Shown: positions 33,546 to 47,161, counted from the first letter of the stretch. The stretch is DNA of 64,000 nucleotides from Sphagnum magellanicum (GCA_021904315.1 CM038919.1:22175666-22239665), one strand, 5' to 3'. Numbers and translations: made by a program. The notes: generated by a model not told the origin, from the sequence alone.

Positions 33546-36231
33546 AAACGATATCTACATTAGTCTTTTCCCCATTGGTGTTAATGGCCTTGTGGAACAT
33601 TTATACATGGGCGTTAGGGTCCATCCCTGCGATGTATATGGGATAGGGTAAAGATTCCCTACTAGGCAAAGGATTTGGTGTTATAGGAGGTTGGATAGGA
33701 TAGGGAGGGTACCAAGGATTCCATGTAGGCCTATCCATAGTCCTATTGGTCCTACAATGTGTATTCTTGGATTTTTATCTTTTAGAGGTCCACTACCACC
33801 ACCTTTTAGAGGATCGTTACCACTAGCATTAAAAGGTCCACCACCACCACCATTTGTAAGTACACTAGCTCCACTTGTAGGAAGCCCATCATTATTTCCA
33901 ATCAGGGATGGTTTGCCTATCCTTTCATTGTATGATTTTCCTGTAGGAAGTATATGTGGCATCTTTAGGTTGTGTTAGAAAATATCATCATCATCCGAAG
34001 GCTCCCCATTATCTGTTACAACCTTAGCTTGTGCAACCCCCAAAATTGGGTTTGGTGCTATAGTAATGTTAGTGAAGTGGCTAGACATTGGAGGTAACAC
34101 TGCAAGAACAATCCCCAAGCCACTGTAACCATAACCAAAATATGGTCTATATGTTTCAACATGAAAACACATTGAATTTGGAAAACCTATCAAATTTTGT
34201 TCAATGACATTTTCGATAATGGGGACCAAAAAAAATGAAAAAAATGATTATTTATGAGGTGATTTTAGGGGTGTAGAAGGACAAACCAATTATTGAACAT
34301 TTGGAACAAAAATTTCACCAAGTATTGACCAAGTATAATTAGTTGATATTGTTTGTGTATAGGGGAAATTTGACCCAAACTTTGACTAAAAGTGCCAACT
34401 AGAAATGAATGAGGAGAAACACAAATATGAAAAACAAGGGTTATCGAAATTTCATGGTGGAATGCCTCCTCATTTGGAATACTCATCCTTGAAAACTATG
34501 CATTTTGTACATCGTTGAAAAACTCCTTCCTTTAAAGCTAGCATTGGTTCATCAATTCACCTTTGGAGTCGATCAATTTCACTCTTTTTGGCATGTGGAC
34601 TTGTCACAATGGTTTCATGGTACTAAAAAACTTAATTTTCAGTAAGGTCCCAAATTGGTTTTGCGAAGTTTCTGGTTTAATCTTAATGTGTTGTAATTTT
34701 GATGGATGGTTTTTGCTAGGTCATCTAACTTCCAGTTCAATATTTTTGATAGTGTCTTCCAATTCATTATGCTCCAAATTACGGAAAATCATAGCCTCTT
34801 CCATGTCAATATTTGGTAGCTCAAGTTGCTTCAGACTACTTGCGTGGCCTACTTCAACACTTTCTTACAAAACTTGCTCCAATATTTTCTTCATGCTTTT
34901 TGTCAACATTGTTGGCATACTATAAACAAATGGATTTTTTTTGTAAACTATTCGTTATTTTGGTTTATCTAATTTTATTGTAAAAAATAAATAAATTTGT
35001 AATATTTTTGTAAAGTTGAATAGCCTTAACCAAAATTTGTCCAAAAAGGAATGACATTGAGCCAAAAATTTTGATTCAATATCCACAATATGGTTGCCAA
35101 ATGTTAAGGCCAACCAATGAACTACCAAGTTTTGGAAATAAGAAAATGGGGAGCAACAAATAGAATCTTCTTCTTCTCCTTGAATAAACATAAAACTGAA
35201 ATAATTTTTCATCAAAACTAAAGGATAGATTCATAAACCTTTTACAAAAACAAAGTTGAAGCAAATACAAATAGAAAGACCTTGCTTACAAGAAAGTACT
35301 TGTAGCATATGAAGGGAAAAACAACTAGTAAAAATTATACATACAAAAGTATGACAAAAAGTTATTCACTCCAAAACACCCACTGTATAGTCTTCAAAGG
35401 TGCAAAGCCTTAAGTACTTTCATGAAAACTACTCTAAAAGGTGGAACATACAATAAGCATGATCCCAAAAAATTTGGTTCTAAAATTAATCATTCAAATC
35501 TAGTAAGTAAATTTGATCAAATATGAAATTCGTAAGAGGTTTTGATAAGAAAAAATTGGTAACATGCTTATGTAATGCAAATCCAACAACATGTTTCAGT
35601 AAGGAAAAATTCAGTAGTTGGTTTTGGTAAGGAAAATCTAGTAACATGTTTTGAGTAAATTTCTATCTTCAATAGTTTGTAGAAGAGTTTTTCACTCAAG
35701 AAAACTTCCCTTATCAAGATACCATTACGTGTTGGAAAGATGAAAAGGTGTGGGTTGGTTCTACCACTTAAGAGCTCACATTAATTCAATGTTTGTGTCC
35801 TAGATCTTGGTGTTTCTGTTTTCCCAATGAGGACAAGCATGGTCACTGGAGAAATGGTGATTATTTCATCATGAACTTTACTAGCCCATGGGTGTGGTGG
35901 GTGGGACTTTGAGTTGCATCGGGCAAAGTTTGATATGAGAATTGGGTTCAACTCCTACTCAAAATATTTGTGTTTAGTTTTGAAGTTTGATGTTTTAAAT
36001 TTGTATGCATCAATGCTACGTTCTATATGTTTTTTTTGTGTCACCCAAATAACTCTCCTTCCTTTTTAGTAATGGAGCCAAATTCTGCATTATTTTTTTT
36101 GGATGCCACTTGTGCTTACTGAAAAAAATTGTGGGGGCCAATCAACCTTACCTTTAAAAAAAGTGAATAGCCACCATGGGCCTTATATGGAAGATCCATG
36201 TTTGCAAAAAGTTGATTCAACAAATCCCTAA

Positions 36232-36612
36232 AACGTCTCCACTGTGACTCCAGAGAGTAAAATTTATCGTGAGAAAGTCCAAATGTGCCGGTTTAGCTCA
36301 GGAAATTGGTTTTCCTGCACCAAATTCGTGCACCTTGCAGTGGCTGGTAAAAGGCGCAACACAGTTGTCGACCTCCAAAAAATAGTGTAATAAATTGGAC
36401 CTGACTGCACCTCAATCGCAGCTTACAATCAAACTGGAACAATCTGATTGGTCGATCATAATAATTGGTCCAAGTGGTGTGCTATTAGTAGGTCCCACAT
36501 ATATGCAGTTCCAATTACAGTTTTATTGGTGGGGTTGCCAAAACAATCAGCTAAACTTAAACATTTAATTTTATTATCCAAAGTGCCGTACCGAGCACTG
36601 GTGGAGATGCTC
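36232..36612. mobile_element. PIF/Harbinger-like MITE (copy B)
   Basis: Same family and site as the copies in A and C, with flanking TAA at both ends (36,229-36,231 and 36,613-36,615). It has lost about a dozen bases after the first terminus (GTGTTCAGTAT is missing). Its other terminus reads GGTGGAGATGCTC. Confidence 0.65.
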
Positions 36613-38172
36613 TAAGAAGCCAGTCAGGCATATGGGACGGTAATCCTATTGCCACTCATACACAATCTAAAATCCAGAAAAAAAAAGGCCTGGTTCTCAC
36701 TCAGATGTACACATTTTCACACAAGGACAACATGCCCCCTGGTACTAATGTAGGCACCTGGTAGGCACTAGGCACCTGCCATCAAAACCTGGGGCTCATA
36801 TCATTTTATGCTGGGGCTTTTAGATAGTCTATGGTCCTGTGATCTGGACTGATCTCATGCTGTACCCTACCCTACCTCAAGGACTGTTTCAACACAATGT
36901 TCCAATTAAGTCAGAGGTGTGCTTTACATTTTAAAGGTTCGCAACTTAATATCAATTCCTTTATCATTAAGTAATCCCCAGGGTGGCCTGCTGCAAAGTA
37001 ATGCTATAACCCCTCCTGAAAATATCTTGTACGGTGGCCCCAAAATTTCAGCACGGTAAAACTGAGCAACATAACATAAAAGGAACTTTTTGGTTGTTTA
37101 AGAACCAGCATTTGTAGTGTTCAATGGTTTGTTTTTTTAGTTCTTGACCCCCTTTAATTTGGGGGGCCATAACTTTTTCATTTCTAATTCATTTTCAATG
37201 ATTCTTAGTGTGTTAGATGCGCTAAGAGGAGGGGCTTCAACTCTTGTTGGGACACCAAAAGCAGTGAAACCCTCCCCTAGCCGGTATACTCTAATACAAT
37301 AGTTGCATCTAATGTGCAACTAAGTTGGTTCATGAAATTTGCAATGGAATTTTTTATCCCATATCCTTTGGCTTCCAATTCAAATTGGCACAATATATAA
37401 CTAAGGGCAATAATTGTGCACTAACCAAATACCAAGTGCCATTGGGGATGAGTGAATAAAAGAAGTTTAATTTTTATAAAATGGTTAAACTTAAAAATAA
37501 AATTGAATTATTTAAAACCTACCTATATAGCCTAAGCCTAGCTATTTTTCAACCTACTTACATACCTAAATAAACCTACTTACTTAGTAGGGTTAAATAA
37601 TTACCTATCTACTTAAGAACCACGTGTCAACATCTTATTAACCTTGAATTGGACGATTTGGACTTGATTAATTAATATTTAAAATTTTAGAAATAGGTGG
37701 GTTTTAATTGCCACATGTCACCAAATAATTGGTTTTTTAAATGGACATGTGTCAAATGGTTAGTGAACATTCCATGGTGTGCCATGTGTCATCATCCTAA
37801 TGATAGGAACTTTAATGATTAAAATCAATCCAATGAGTTTTTAATTTTGAAAACACATAAATAATTAAATAATGACACATCTTCACAAGCAAGTCATTCA
37901 ATTTTTAAACATGTGTGATACTTCAATTAGTTGCACTGTAGTTGCAAGGAGAGTTGCACATAAGGTGCAACTACATTTAGATTAGTATGTATGGATGAAC
38001 ATGTATATTAGCACTATATATATATACATGTTGCATATGTTGTGTTGCATGCAACTAAATGTCATGTGCAACTTGTTTTAAGCAAACTACACAAATTTGT
38101 AGTTACATGTGTCGCATGTAACTAAATTTTGATTACAAACGATAGTTGCAAAACCCAAAAGTTCTACTAATG

Positions 38173-38640
38173 AATGTCCAACATGATTAGGGAAACAAGT
38201 TAAAATGTCTTTAACAACTAGTAGTGAACCTAATAATTCATGACACAATTTTCAATAAAATTACATTTATTGATTGGTTAAAAGTGCTCATAATGCCAAG
38301 ACATGTCTGTTTCAACTTGTCCTATGTAATTAGAATGTCCAATAGGATTAAAGAAACAATTACAAATGTCTTTAACACCTAGTAGTCAACCTAATGATTC
38401 ATAACACTAATTTCAATAAATCTGCATTTATTGATTGGTAAAAAATGTTCATAATGCCAACACATGTATTTTATAAATTGTCTTATGCAACTGCGATGTC
38501 CAACATGATTAAAGGAACAATTAAATGTTTTTTTAGTTACTAGCAATCAATTTTATGACTCATGCAACTAACAAATATGATTAAAAAAACAATTACAATT
38601 GTATAAGACTAATCATTTTATTAGCCAAATTTAGTTTATG
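38173..38640. repeat. Tandem repeat of about 161 bp, three units
   Basis: The start text AATGTCCAACATGATTA or a variant occurs at 38,173, 38,334 and 38,494. Each unit also has TTTAACAACTAGTAG or a variant, ATTTATTGATTGGT and CATAATGCCAA. The units are diverged, and the third is incomplete. Confidence 0.65.
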
Positions 38641-38689
38641 ATTTTATCACAATTTAACCAAATATAATTTAAATACTCAAATTTAGCTT

Positions 38690-39110
38690 ACTTTATCATT
38701 GTTTAATAATGTTTAACCTAAATAATTGTTAATTTAACCATGTTTAACCTCAATCATTATTTTAAATATAAACTATATTAATTTATCTATACATTAACAA
38801 TTTTCAACCATGCTTAACCTAAATAATTGTGTTTAAAGGTGTTTAACCATGTTTAACCAAAATAATTGTGTTTAGTTTCATTTATGTTATTTTAGCCATG
38901 TTCAATTTAAGTAATTGTCTTTAAAATTATTTGGCCATATTTAGCCATGTGTAGCCAAAGTAATTGTGTCTTGTCTTATTTATGTTTGTTTATCCATGTT
39001 TAATTTAAATAGTTGTGTTTAATCTAATTTATGTATTAATTGAACCATGTTCAGGTTAGGTGATTGTTTTTAACCAAAATTATTTAAAGTAATTGTGTTC
39101 AGCAATTTTT
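38690..39110. repeat. Decayed repeat of CCATGTTTAACC...AATAATTG units
   Basis: The pair CCATGTTTAACC and AAATAATTGTGTTTA recurs seven or more times at roughly 45-60 base spacing. Units vary a lot in length. No open frame fits. The region leads directly into the palindrome at 39,160. Confidence 0.5.
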
Positions 39111-39159
39111 ATACTACCTTAGTTTATGTCTAACCTAGATTACCTTAGTTTAGTTTAGG

Positions 39160-39222
39160 TCTACCCTAGATTAACCTAGGTCTAGCCTAGTTTAGTTTAG
39201 ACCTAGGTTAATCTAGGGTAGA
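39160..39222. repeat. Perfect 24-bp palindrome with 15-nt loop
   Basis: Bases 39,160-39,183 are the exact complement of 39,199-39,222. The arms contain CTACCCTAGATTAACCTAGG. With two mismatches the pairing extends about seven bases further (GTTTA/TAAAC). It sits about 20 bases from the edge of the gypsy RT remnant of copy C. Confidence 0.9.
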
Positions 39223-39239
39223 TTTAAACTAAGGTTGAT

Positions 39240-42200
39240 CCGTTCGTGGAGCACTCTTGAACCTAAACGACAAATGTTCCCCAATCTATGATAAATGCGG
39301 TCTTGTACCTATTTTTGAGGGCAATCATGATGTGGTGGTAACCGAAAAATCCATCCAATAATGAATAGACTTCATGACCTACTACTTCGTCTAGAACCTT
39401 TTTGGTAAAAGCTAAAAGATACGGATCTTTCTTGGTTGTAGCATTGAATCACTAGAAACCCACATAAATTTGAAGCTTGCCATTCTTTTTCAATACCACA
39501 ATGATGGGTGAAAACCAACTAGTTTTTTCCACTGGAATGATGAAACTTGCACTTGAAAGTTTGTTTAAATTTTGCTTGAAAATTATAACATAATTTGGGT
39601 TCATTTTATACCTTGCCAATGGGCAAGGGGAATGGTTGTGTGAAATTTGATGTGATGCTAAACAATATGGGGTGAAATTACCTTCAAATTAATATAATTC
39701 CATGCAAAAATGTCCTTATATTTCCAAAGCAATGCTTTTGTGCTTGTAGCAACCAATTCATCCAATGTTGCATTTAGCTCCACCATTTGAGGGTTGTCAA
39801 TAGTTCTTGAATTGAGGTGTCTTACTTGGATATCCTTTGTTGATGTCCAACATGCAATATCCAATTTTGGGACTCTAATGTGTGTTGGAATATTATCAAC
39901 CCCAATCTCTCCCTCAAAATGTGGGAAATTGAACATGAAATTTTCAATACGATTTTTGCACTGAAAATTACAACATTGAGTATTTTTGGTTCCAATAAGG
40001 TGATGGTTCCAATCATAAACAAATTTGATTCTACTATAAGGAATACCTCTTTTTCTTCATTTGTAATGCCTTTCATCATATCATAACACAACAAAACCTT
40101 GAAACGTTTGGTGTTGTTATCCAAATGTTTGGTTACTTTGATCGTTCATACTGTTCCATTGCCTTCAATGGTGAATAAGTTGTTTCCCAAAACATGAGTA
40201 ATGTGTGCATTACACAATTAGGGTTAGCCTGACAACATGGAACAAGTGGAACCCAAAACATTTTTCTTCATTACCATAAATGTTGCAATGTACAAAATCT
40301 TGTGGATTTGGATTTTGAAATCTTTAATGAGTTCAATTGATTTATGGTGGTTTCATTTTCGATTTGTATTGTGTATGGTGTTGGTTTAGGATTGGGCAGC
40401 CTTAATCACTCTCGGAGTTCTTTTGTCATGATGTTGATGCCAAATCCTCCATCTAATAGGATGTCCTCAATGATGATTTTGAAAGCCTAGACTTATATCA
40501 CAACCATGTGAAGATCGATCGCCATTGAAACAATAATCGGATTTGGTCTTATTATGGTGATACTTTTCATCTCGGGAAAAAGTTTGGTAACAACATATTT
40601 TTTAAATTAGGAGTGATTTTGAAAAGGTGACCCAATGTGAGGGTATGCTTACTCTCCAACAGTTGTTGGCCTATTTCCTCCAAAATCGAAAAAATTCTAG
40701 TAGTTTTTTTTTGGGCACTACCAATTAAGTTTTTTGGCATTTTAATTGAAATTCTTGGTGAAGTTGGTTCTAGTAGGAATTTGAATATTGGCTCCATGCA
40801 ATTCTATTGAAGATATTTTCTATTGCATGTTTTTAATAGCTATTTCAAATGAGTGTTCAAGCTTTTCCTCCTCCTTTTAGTTTGCTAGGTTTTTGTTCTT
40901 ATGAGGTTCTTTTTCCTTGAATACCACATTTTTCAATAACTGACTATGGGTAATAATTGCCATGACCATGTTGACAACGACATCTTCCTTAGTTTTGACT
41001 ATCATTACTTTTTCCTTGAACATTTCTTGAGTCACATCTTTGAAGGGATAGTTGTAGATCTTATGTTCAACGAAATCATAAACAAAACATTGATAAATGA
41101 TGGAACCAGATTTATTTACTTCTCCCCAACTACCCTTGTTACCAGATTTATTTCTAGTATTTCCACTAATCTGTGCCAAAACTCCATTCTTTGCACCTTT
41201 TTCTTTTCTTTAAGTTTTTCGTTTAAGTTGTCAAGATTTCAATGATAACACTCTTTAAAATGTCCTGATTTATTGCATTGGGTGTAGATCATATTTGTCT
41301 GTCTTCCTTCAACAACTTTTTCTGACTTGGTTGGTGGTTGCAAAAAATGTTGGTATTCATTTGCATTACCCATATTTTTTTCAAAAGTGACTCTTGCTTC
41401 CTTGTGTTCAAAAGAAAGTGGTCAGCAAATTGTCCTTTGCTTAATGTTGAAGGTAGTTTGCTAGTTTTAGTATACGATCATAATACACTTCCACCTTCTT
41501 GTTTCCACCTTGTTTTATCATTCGTAATGTTATGTACACTTGTTCATTTGTTTGTACTTTTTGATAAAACTTGCAAAATACAACTTGTAGTTCTTTAAAC
41601 TTACCAATTAGATGTGCTTGCATAAAATTTTCTCCCCATTCCGATATGGCATCATGAAAGGTAAAATAAAACAAATTGACAATATCTACATTAGTCTTTT
41701 GGCCTTGTGGAACATTCGTACATGGGCGTTAGGGTCCATCCCTGCGGTGTATATCGGATAGGGTAAAGATTCCCTACTAGGCAAAGAATTTGGTGCTATA
41801 GGAGGTTGGATAGGATACCAGGGAGGGTACCAAGGATTCCATGTAGGCCTTACCCATGGTCCTATTGGTCTTTCGATGTGTATTCTTGGATTTTTATCTC
41901 TTAGAGGATCATCACCACTAGCACTAAAAGGTCCACCACCACCAGCACTTGTAGGTACACTAACTCCACTTATAAGAAGCCCATCATTATTTCCAATTAG
42001 GGATGGTTTTCATTTCCTTTCATTGTACGATTTTCCAGTAGGAAGTATATGTGGCATCTTTAGGTTGTGTTAAGAAATATCATCATCATTCGAAGGTTCC
42101 CCATTATCTGTTACAACCTTAACTTATGTAACCCCCAAAATTGGCTTTGGTGCTATAGTAATGTTAGTGAAGGGGCTAAACATTGGAGGCAACATTGCAG

Positions 42201-44070
42201 GAACAATCCCCAAGCCACTATAACCATAACCAAAATATGGTCTATATGGTCTATATGGTTCAACATGAAAAAACATTGAATTTGGAAAACCTATCAGATT
42301 TTGTTCAATGACATTTCCGATAATGGGGACAAAAACAAGTGGAATAAATGATTCTTTATGAGGCGATTTTAGTAATGCAAAAGGACAAACCAATTATTGA
42401 ACATTTGGAACAACAATTTGACCAAGTATTGATCAAGTATTGTTTGTGTATAAGGGAATTTTTTTGACTTGACCCAAACTTTGACTAAAAGTGCAAGCTA
42501 GAAATGAATGAAAAGAAGCACAAATATGAAAAACAAGGGGTATCGAAATTTCATGGTGGAATGCCTCCTCATTTGGAATATTCATCCTTGAAAACTATGC
42601 ACTTTGTACATCGTTGAAAAACTCCTTCCCCTAAAGCTAACATTGTTCATCAATTCACCTTTGGAGTCGATCAATTTCACTCTTTTTGGCATGTGGACTT
42701 GTCACGATGTTTTCATGGTACTAAAAAACTTCATTTTCAGTAGGGTCCCAAATAAGTTTTCGCAAAGTTTTTGGTTTAATCTTAATGTGTTCTAATTTTG
42801 ATGGATGGTTTTTGCTAGGTCATCCAACTTCCAGTTCAATATTTTTGATAACGTCTCCCAATTCATTATGCTATCAATTACGGAAAATCATAGCCTCTTC
42901 CATGTCAATATTTTGTAGCTCAAGTTGCTTCAGGCTACCTGCATGGCCTACTTCAACATTTTCTTACAAAACTTGCTCCAATATTTTCTTCATGCTTTTT
43001 GTCAACATTGTTGGCATAATATAAACAAATGAATTTTTTTGTAAACTATTCATTACTTTGGTTTATCTAATTGTATTGTCACAAAAAAAAGATTTGCAAT
43101 ATTTTGGTAGAGTCAAATAACCTTAATCAATATTTGTCCGAAAAGGAATGACACTGAGCCAAAAATTTTGATTCAATATCCACAATATGGTTGCCAAATG
43201 CTAAGGCCACCCGATGAACTACCAAGTTTTGAAAATAAGAAAATGGGGAGCAACAGATAGAATCTTCTTCTTGTCCTTGAATAAACAAAAAACTGAAATA
43301 AGTTTTCGTCAAAACTAAAGGATAGATTCATAAACCTTTTACAAAAACCAAGTTGAAGCAAATACAAATAGAAAGACCTTGCCTACAAGAAAATACTTGT
43401 AGCATATGAAGGGAAAAACAACTAGTAAAAATTATACGTACAAAAGTATAACAAAAAATTATTTATTCCAAAACACCCACTGTATAGTCTTCAAAGGTGC
43501 AAAGCCTTAAGTACCTTCAAGAAAACTACTATAAAAGGTGGAACATACAATAAGCATGATCCCAAAAAATTTGGTTCTAAAAGTAATCATTCAAATCTGG
43601 TAAGTGAATTCGATAAAATATGAAATTCAGCAAGAGGTTTCGATAAGAAAAAATTGGTAACACGCTTATCTAATGTAAATCCAACAACATGTTTCAGTAA
43701 GGAAAAAATCAGTAGTTGGATTTGGTAAGGAAAATCTAGTAACATGTTTTTAGTAAAATTTCTATCTTCAATAGTTTGTAGAAGAATTTTTCACTCAAGA
43801 AAACTTCCATTATCAAGATACCATTATGCGTTGGAAAGATTAAAAGGTGCGGGTTGGTTCTACCACTTAAGAGCTCACATTCATTCAAATGTTTGTGTCC
43901 TAGATCTTGGTGTTTCTGTTTTCACAATGAGGACAAGCATGGTCACTGGAGAAATGGTGATTATTTCATCATGAATTTTACTAGCCCATGGGTGTGGTGG
44001 GTGGGACTTTGAGTTGCGTTGGGCAAAGTTTGATATGAGAATTGGGTTTAACTCCCCTCAAAATATTTGT
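39240..44070 (-). mobile_element. Ty3/gypsy 5' half, copy C: gag, protease, start of RT (decayed)
   Basis: On the minus strand from R (44,070-43,634): leader frames, the Gly/Pro-rich segment (about 42,058-41,690), the gag core (41,674-41,441), the zinc knuckle near 41,283-41,242, the protease remnant (about 40,470-40,397), the pre-RT stretch (40,124-39,822) and, unlike A and B, about 570 more bases into RT. The latter reads NATLDELVATSTKAL, then WKYKDIFAWNY, then decayed RT words such as CVDF-like and DGFSGY-like text near 39,440-39,330. It breaks off near 39,240 beside the palindrome. All frames are interrupted. Confidence 0.75.
41441..41674 (-). pseudogene. Gypsy gag core fragment, copy C
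   Basis: The frame is nearly identical to copy A; the visible change is ISE in place of ISK. It is the mirror partner of 27,428-27,661 under the coordinate sum 69,102. Confidence 0.62.
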
Positions 44071-44326
44071 GTTTAGTTTTGAAGTTTGATGTTTTAAATT
44101 TGTATGCATCAATGCTACTTTATGTTTTTTTTGGGTCACCCAAATGACTCTCCTTCCTTTTTAGTAATGGAGCCAAATTCTGCACTTTTTTTTTTGGATG
44201 CCACTTGTGCTTACTTAAAAAATATTTGGGGAGCAATCAGCCTTACCTTTAAAAAAAGTGAATAGCCACCATGGGCCTCTTTTGAAATATCCATGTTTGC
44301 CAAAAGTTGAATCAACAAATCGCTAA

Positions 44327-44719
44327 AACGTCTCCACTGGTGTTCAGTATGTGACTCCAGAGAGTAAAATTTGTTGTGAGAAAGTCCAAATGTGCCGGTT
44401 TAGCTCAGGAAATTGGTTTTCCTACACCAAATTCGTTGAGCTTGCAGTGGCTGGTAAAAGGCGCACACCGTTGTGGACCTCCAAAAAAGAATAATAAATT
44501 GGACCTGACTGCACCTCAGTCAATCGTAGCCTCAATCAAACTGGACCAATCTGATTGTCGATCATAATGATTGGTCCAGGTGGTGTGCCATTAGTAGTTC
44601 CCACGTACATGCAGTTCCAATTACTGTTTTATTGGTGGGGTTGCCAAAAAAAATCAGCTCAACTTAATCATTTAATTTTATTATCCAAAGTGACATATTG
44701 AGCACCGGTGGAGATGCTC
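44327..44719. mobile_element. PIF/Harbinger-like MITE (copy C)
   Basis: Mirror copy of the element at 24,383-24,775, with the same GGTGGAGATGCTC terminus and flanking TAA. Confidence 0.7.
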
Positions 44720-44914
44720 TAAGAAGCCAGTTAGGCATAGGGGACGGTAATCCTATTGCCCCTCGCACACAATTTAAAATCCAGAAAAAAAAAAAGGCCT
44801 GGTTCTGACTCAGATGTACACATTTTCACACAAGGACAGCATGCCCCCTGGTACCAATGTAGGCACCTGCCATCAAAACCTGGGGCTCATATCATTTTAT
44901 GCTGGGGCTTTTAG

Positions 44915-45193
44915 ATAGTCTATGGTCCTGTGATCTGGACTGATCTCATGCTGTACCCTACCCTACCTCAAGGACTGTTTCAACACTATGTGCCAATTAA
45001 GTCAGAGGTGTGCTTTACATTTTAAAGGTTCGCAACTTAATATCAATTCCTTTATCATTAAGTAATCCCCAGGGTGGCCTGCTGCAAAGTAATGCTATAA
45101 CCCCTCCTGAAAATATCTTGTACGGTGGCCCCAAAATTTCAACACGGTAAAACTGAGGTAGGTACAGCATGAGATCCGTCCAGGACCATAGGC
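44915..45193. repeat. Foldback element with about 50-bp inverted termini (right arm)
   Basis: Mirror of 23,909-24,187. One base differs visibly in the interior (CACTATG here against the CACAATG complement on the left), one of the few substitutions I could find between the inner arms. Confidence 0.6.
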
Positions 45194-46871
45194 TACACGT
45201 TAAACACATTAGCTAGTGGTGGGGAGCTAGCTTGGCCATTCTATGGAGAGGAGCTGGAGTGGGAGAGGGGAGCTTGACTTTTACTCAGGCAAAGGATCTG
45301 GTGTGGGGAGAAATCTTCAAAGGAAGTACCGTAGCAGCAGTAGTAAGCCAGGCAGTACTAGTTAGAAGCAATTGTGAGGTAGTTTTGGCATGATTGAACA
45401 AATGTCTAGGGAAAGTCTTCTTTGAGGTGACCAGTGACCACGTAGTGACGTGAGCAGGACCTTGCCTTAGGCCAACATCCTTGTGTGGCCAAGGGAACTA
45501 GGGTACCTAACCGACCCTACTATTGCACTCTCTATTAAGAACACATTTTAAAGCATTCTCCAGAATCAAAACTTTTTCTTGCTGAGATTTGGTATACAAG
45601 ACCTCTCCTATGTTGGCCACCAAACCCAATTTTCAAAATGTGCAAATATGATATGGATGTGGAAATCTGTGAACAATGACTAATTAATAGAATTTGATTT
45701 CACCATTTTTTCATTTAACCCATGATTGCACAATTCAATGCACTCCTGATCATGGACAACAAGACCCAACTGTTGCACACTTTATACTCTAGGTTTCAAG
45801 ATTACTAGTTCATGTGCACAGAACCCACATGTTCTTGTGCAAGGATAGGAAATACCAATGTGTAACGTTAGGGTTTTTGTGTGCAAAGATAGGGACCAAC
45901 ACTGTGTGGCAATACGGGAATTGGTGTGTGATAATAGGAGAATTGTAATGATGCGTCCCCATATCCTAGTTTTCCCTCACCCAAACAAATTGAAAATTTC
46001 AAAATTTTGGATTTTCTCACATGGAAATTATATTCACCAATAAAAAAACTGTGAGGCATAGGTTTCTATTTCATGCAGGCCCATTTCGCCTTAGGAAGTT
46101 CATCAATTAACAAAGCCAATAGTGAGAAGTGCATTGTGTACTCTGTAAAAACTAGTTATGTAGTGACCCAATTATTAATTTCTTGGGTGGATATTATACA
46201 AGTTAGGCACTTTCACTTGAGATTGTTCAAAAAATTAAGCATTTTTTTCTTACCAAAACCAGATCATTAGACACCTGCCAAAATTTATGGTCAAAGCCGC
46301 CCTTGATGTAGGGTATCTCATTCGTTTATAAATGGGATTCTTAAAGGTCAATAGTGGCCATTGCCTGCTGGCACAAAGCGTGCATGTCTAGGGCCAATCT
46401 GTATTGGTAACTGGTTTTGGTATTCTATTGACAGTTTTATTTTTTTCTATTTTGTTAAGTAGCAATAGTGGCAACCCTCCTGAGACAGATTTCGACTTCA
46501 TTTGGGACAGTTTAGTATAGAGGAATGCCCTGCTGAGCCAGTCATGAGTGGAGGCCGTTCCTCCAAATAAAGAAACTGGCACATCTTTTTCATTTTCACA
46601 CTCATTTCATGGGAAAGCCGGCATTACATGAGAAAGAGTGCATTACACTCCGCTGAAATGCCCTGTCACTGTTAAGGGGATGCAATATGCACACCTGGTG
46701 CTTTAGAAGTGTAGGTTAAAGCCCTAGGATGGGGGCATTCTCAAAATAAGGGTCCTAGGACACGGTGATAGCCAAGTCCAGCCCTGCATTATATCCTCCA
46801 CCCCCGGACTTTATTGTAAAGCAGGAGGCAAAATTTGTCATGAACCAAACCTCAGTAGATCACAACGTGGA

Positions 46872-46933
46872 GGAGTGGGAGGGATATTATGCCTACTTAG
46901 ACCTGTAAGTAGGCATAATTTCCCTCCCGCTCC
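46872..46933. repeat. 28-bp stem hairpin (right arm)
   Basis: Mirror of the hairpin at 22,169-22,230, with the same two mismatches and the 6-nt loop. Confidence 0.8.
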
Positions 46934-47161
46934 TGAGGAGTACGCATAACATCCCTCCCTGTTTCTAGGAGGCTTTACACGTACAGGACAATTCAAAGTG
47001 TTGCCAGTACATACACCTGTCCTGACACGCTCCCCCCAAAAATTTAATTGGTCAAATTTGGTGACTTGCTTTTCACGAAAAGGCAATTCAAAATTTTGAG
47101 TCAGGCTCCCCCATTTGAGGATTTTTCGCCCAGAAAGCAAAAGACGTCCTATTGGAGAATC

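Larger units (their letters stand above)
31681..37068 (-). mobile_element. Ty3/gypsy 5' half plus flanks, copy B (decayed)
   Basis: This is a third copy of the A/C module in the same orientation as C (39,811-45,157) and inverted to A. On the minus strand it contains the leader frames, the Gly/Pro-rich segment (33,962-33,681, with an extra repeat of the PLKGGGSGPL kind), the gag core (33,545-33,312), the protease remnant near 32,336-32,268 and the pre-RT stretch to about 31,690. It also includes R (35,536-35,972) and the 381-bp MITE at 36,232-36,612. It ends at 37,068 inside the foldback that C carries whole. It differs from A and C more than they differ from each other, including small indels. 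Confidence 0.75.
37069..39240. other. AT-rich unique spacer between copies B and C
   Basis: No gene is recognised. The first part (37.1-37.6 kb) contains TATCCCATAT and CTACTTAC-rich text like that at 2.4-2.7 kb, hinting at a dispersed repeat. The rest is repeat-rich: a 161-bp tandem repeat, a decayed short-period repeat and a perfect palindrome are listed separately. Confidence 0.5.
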
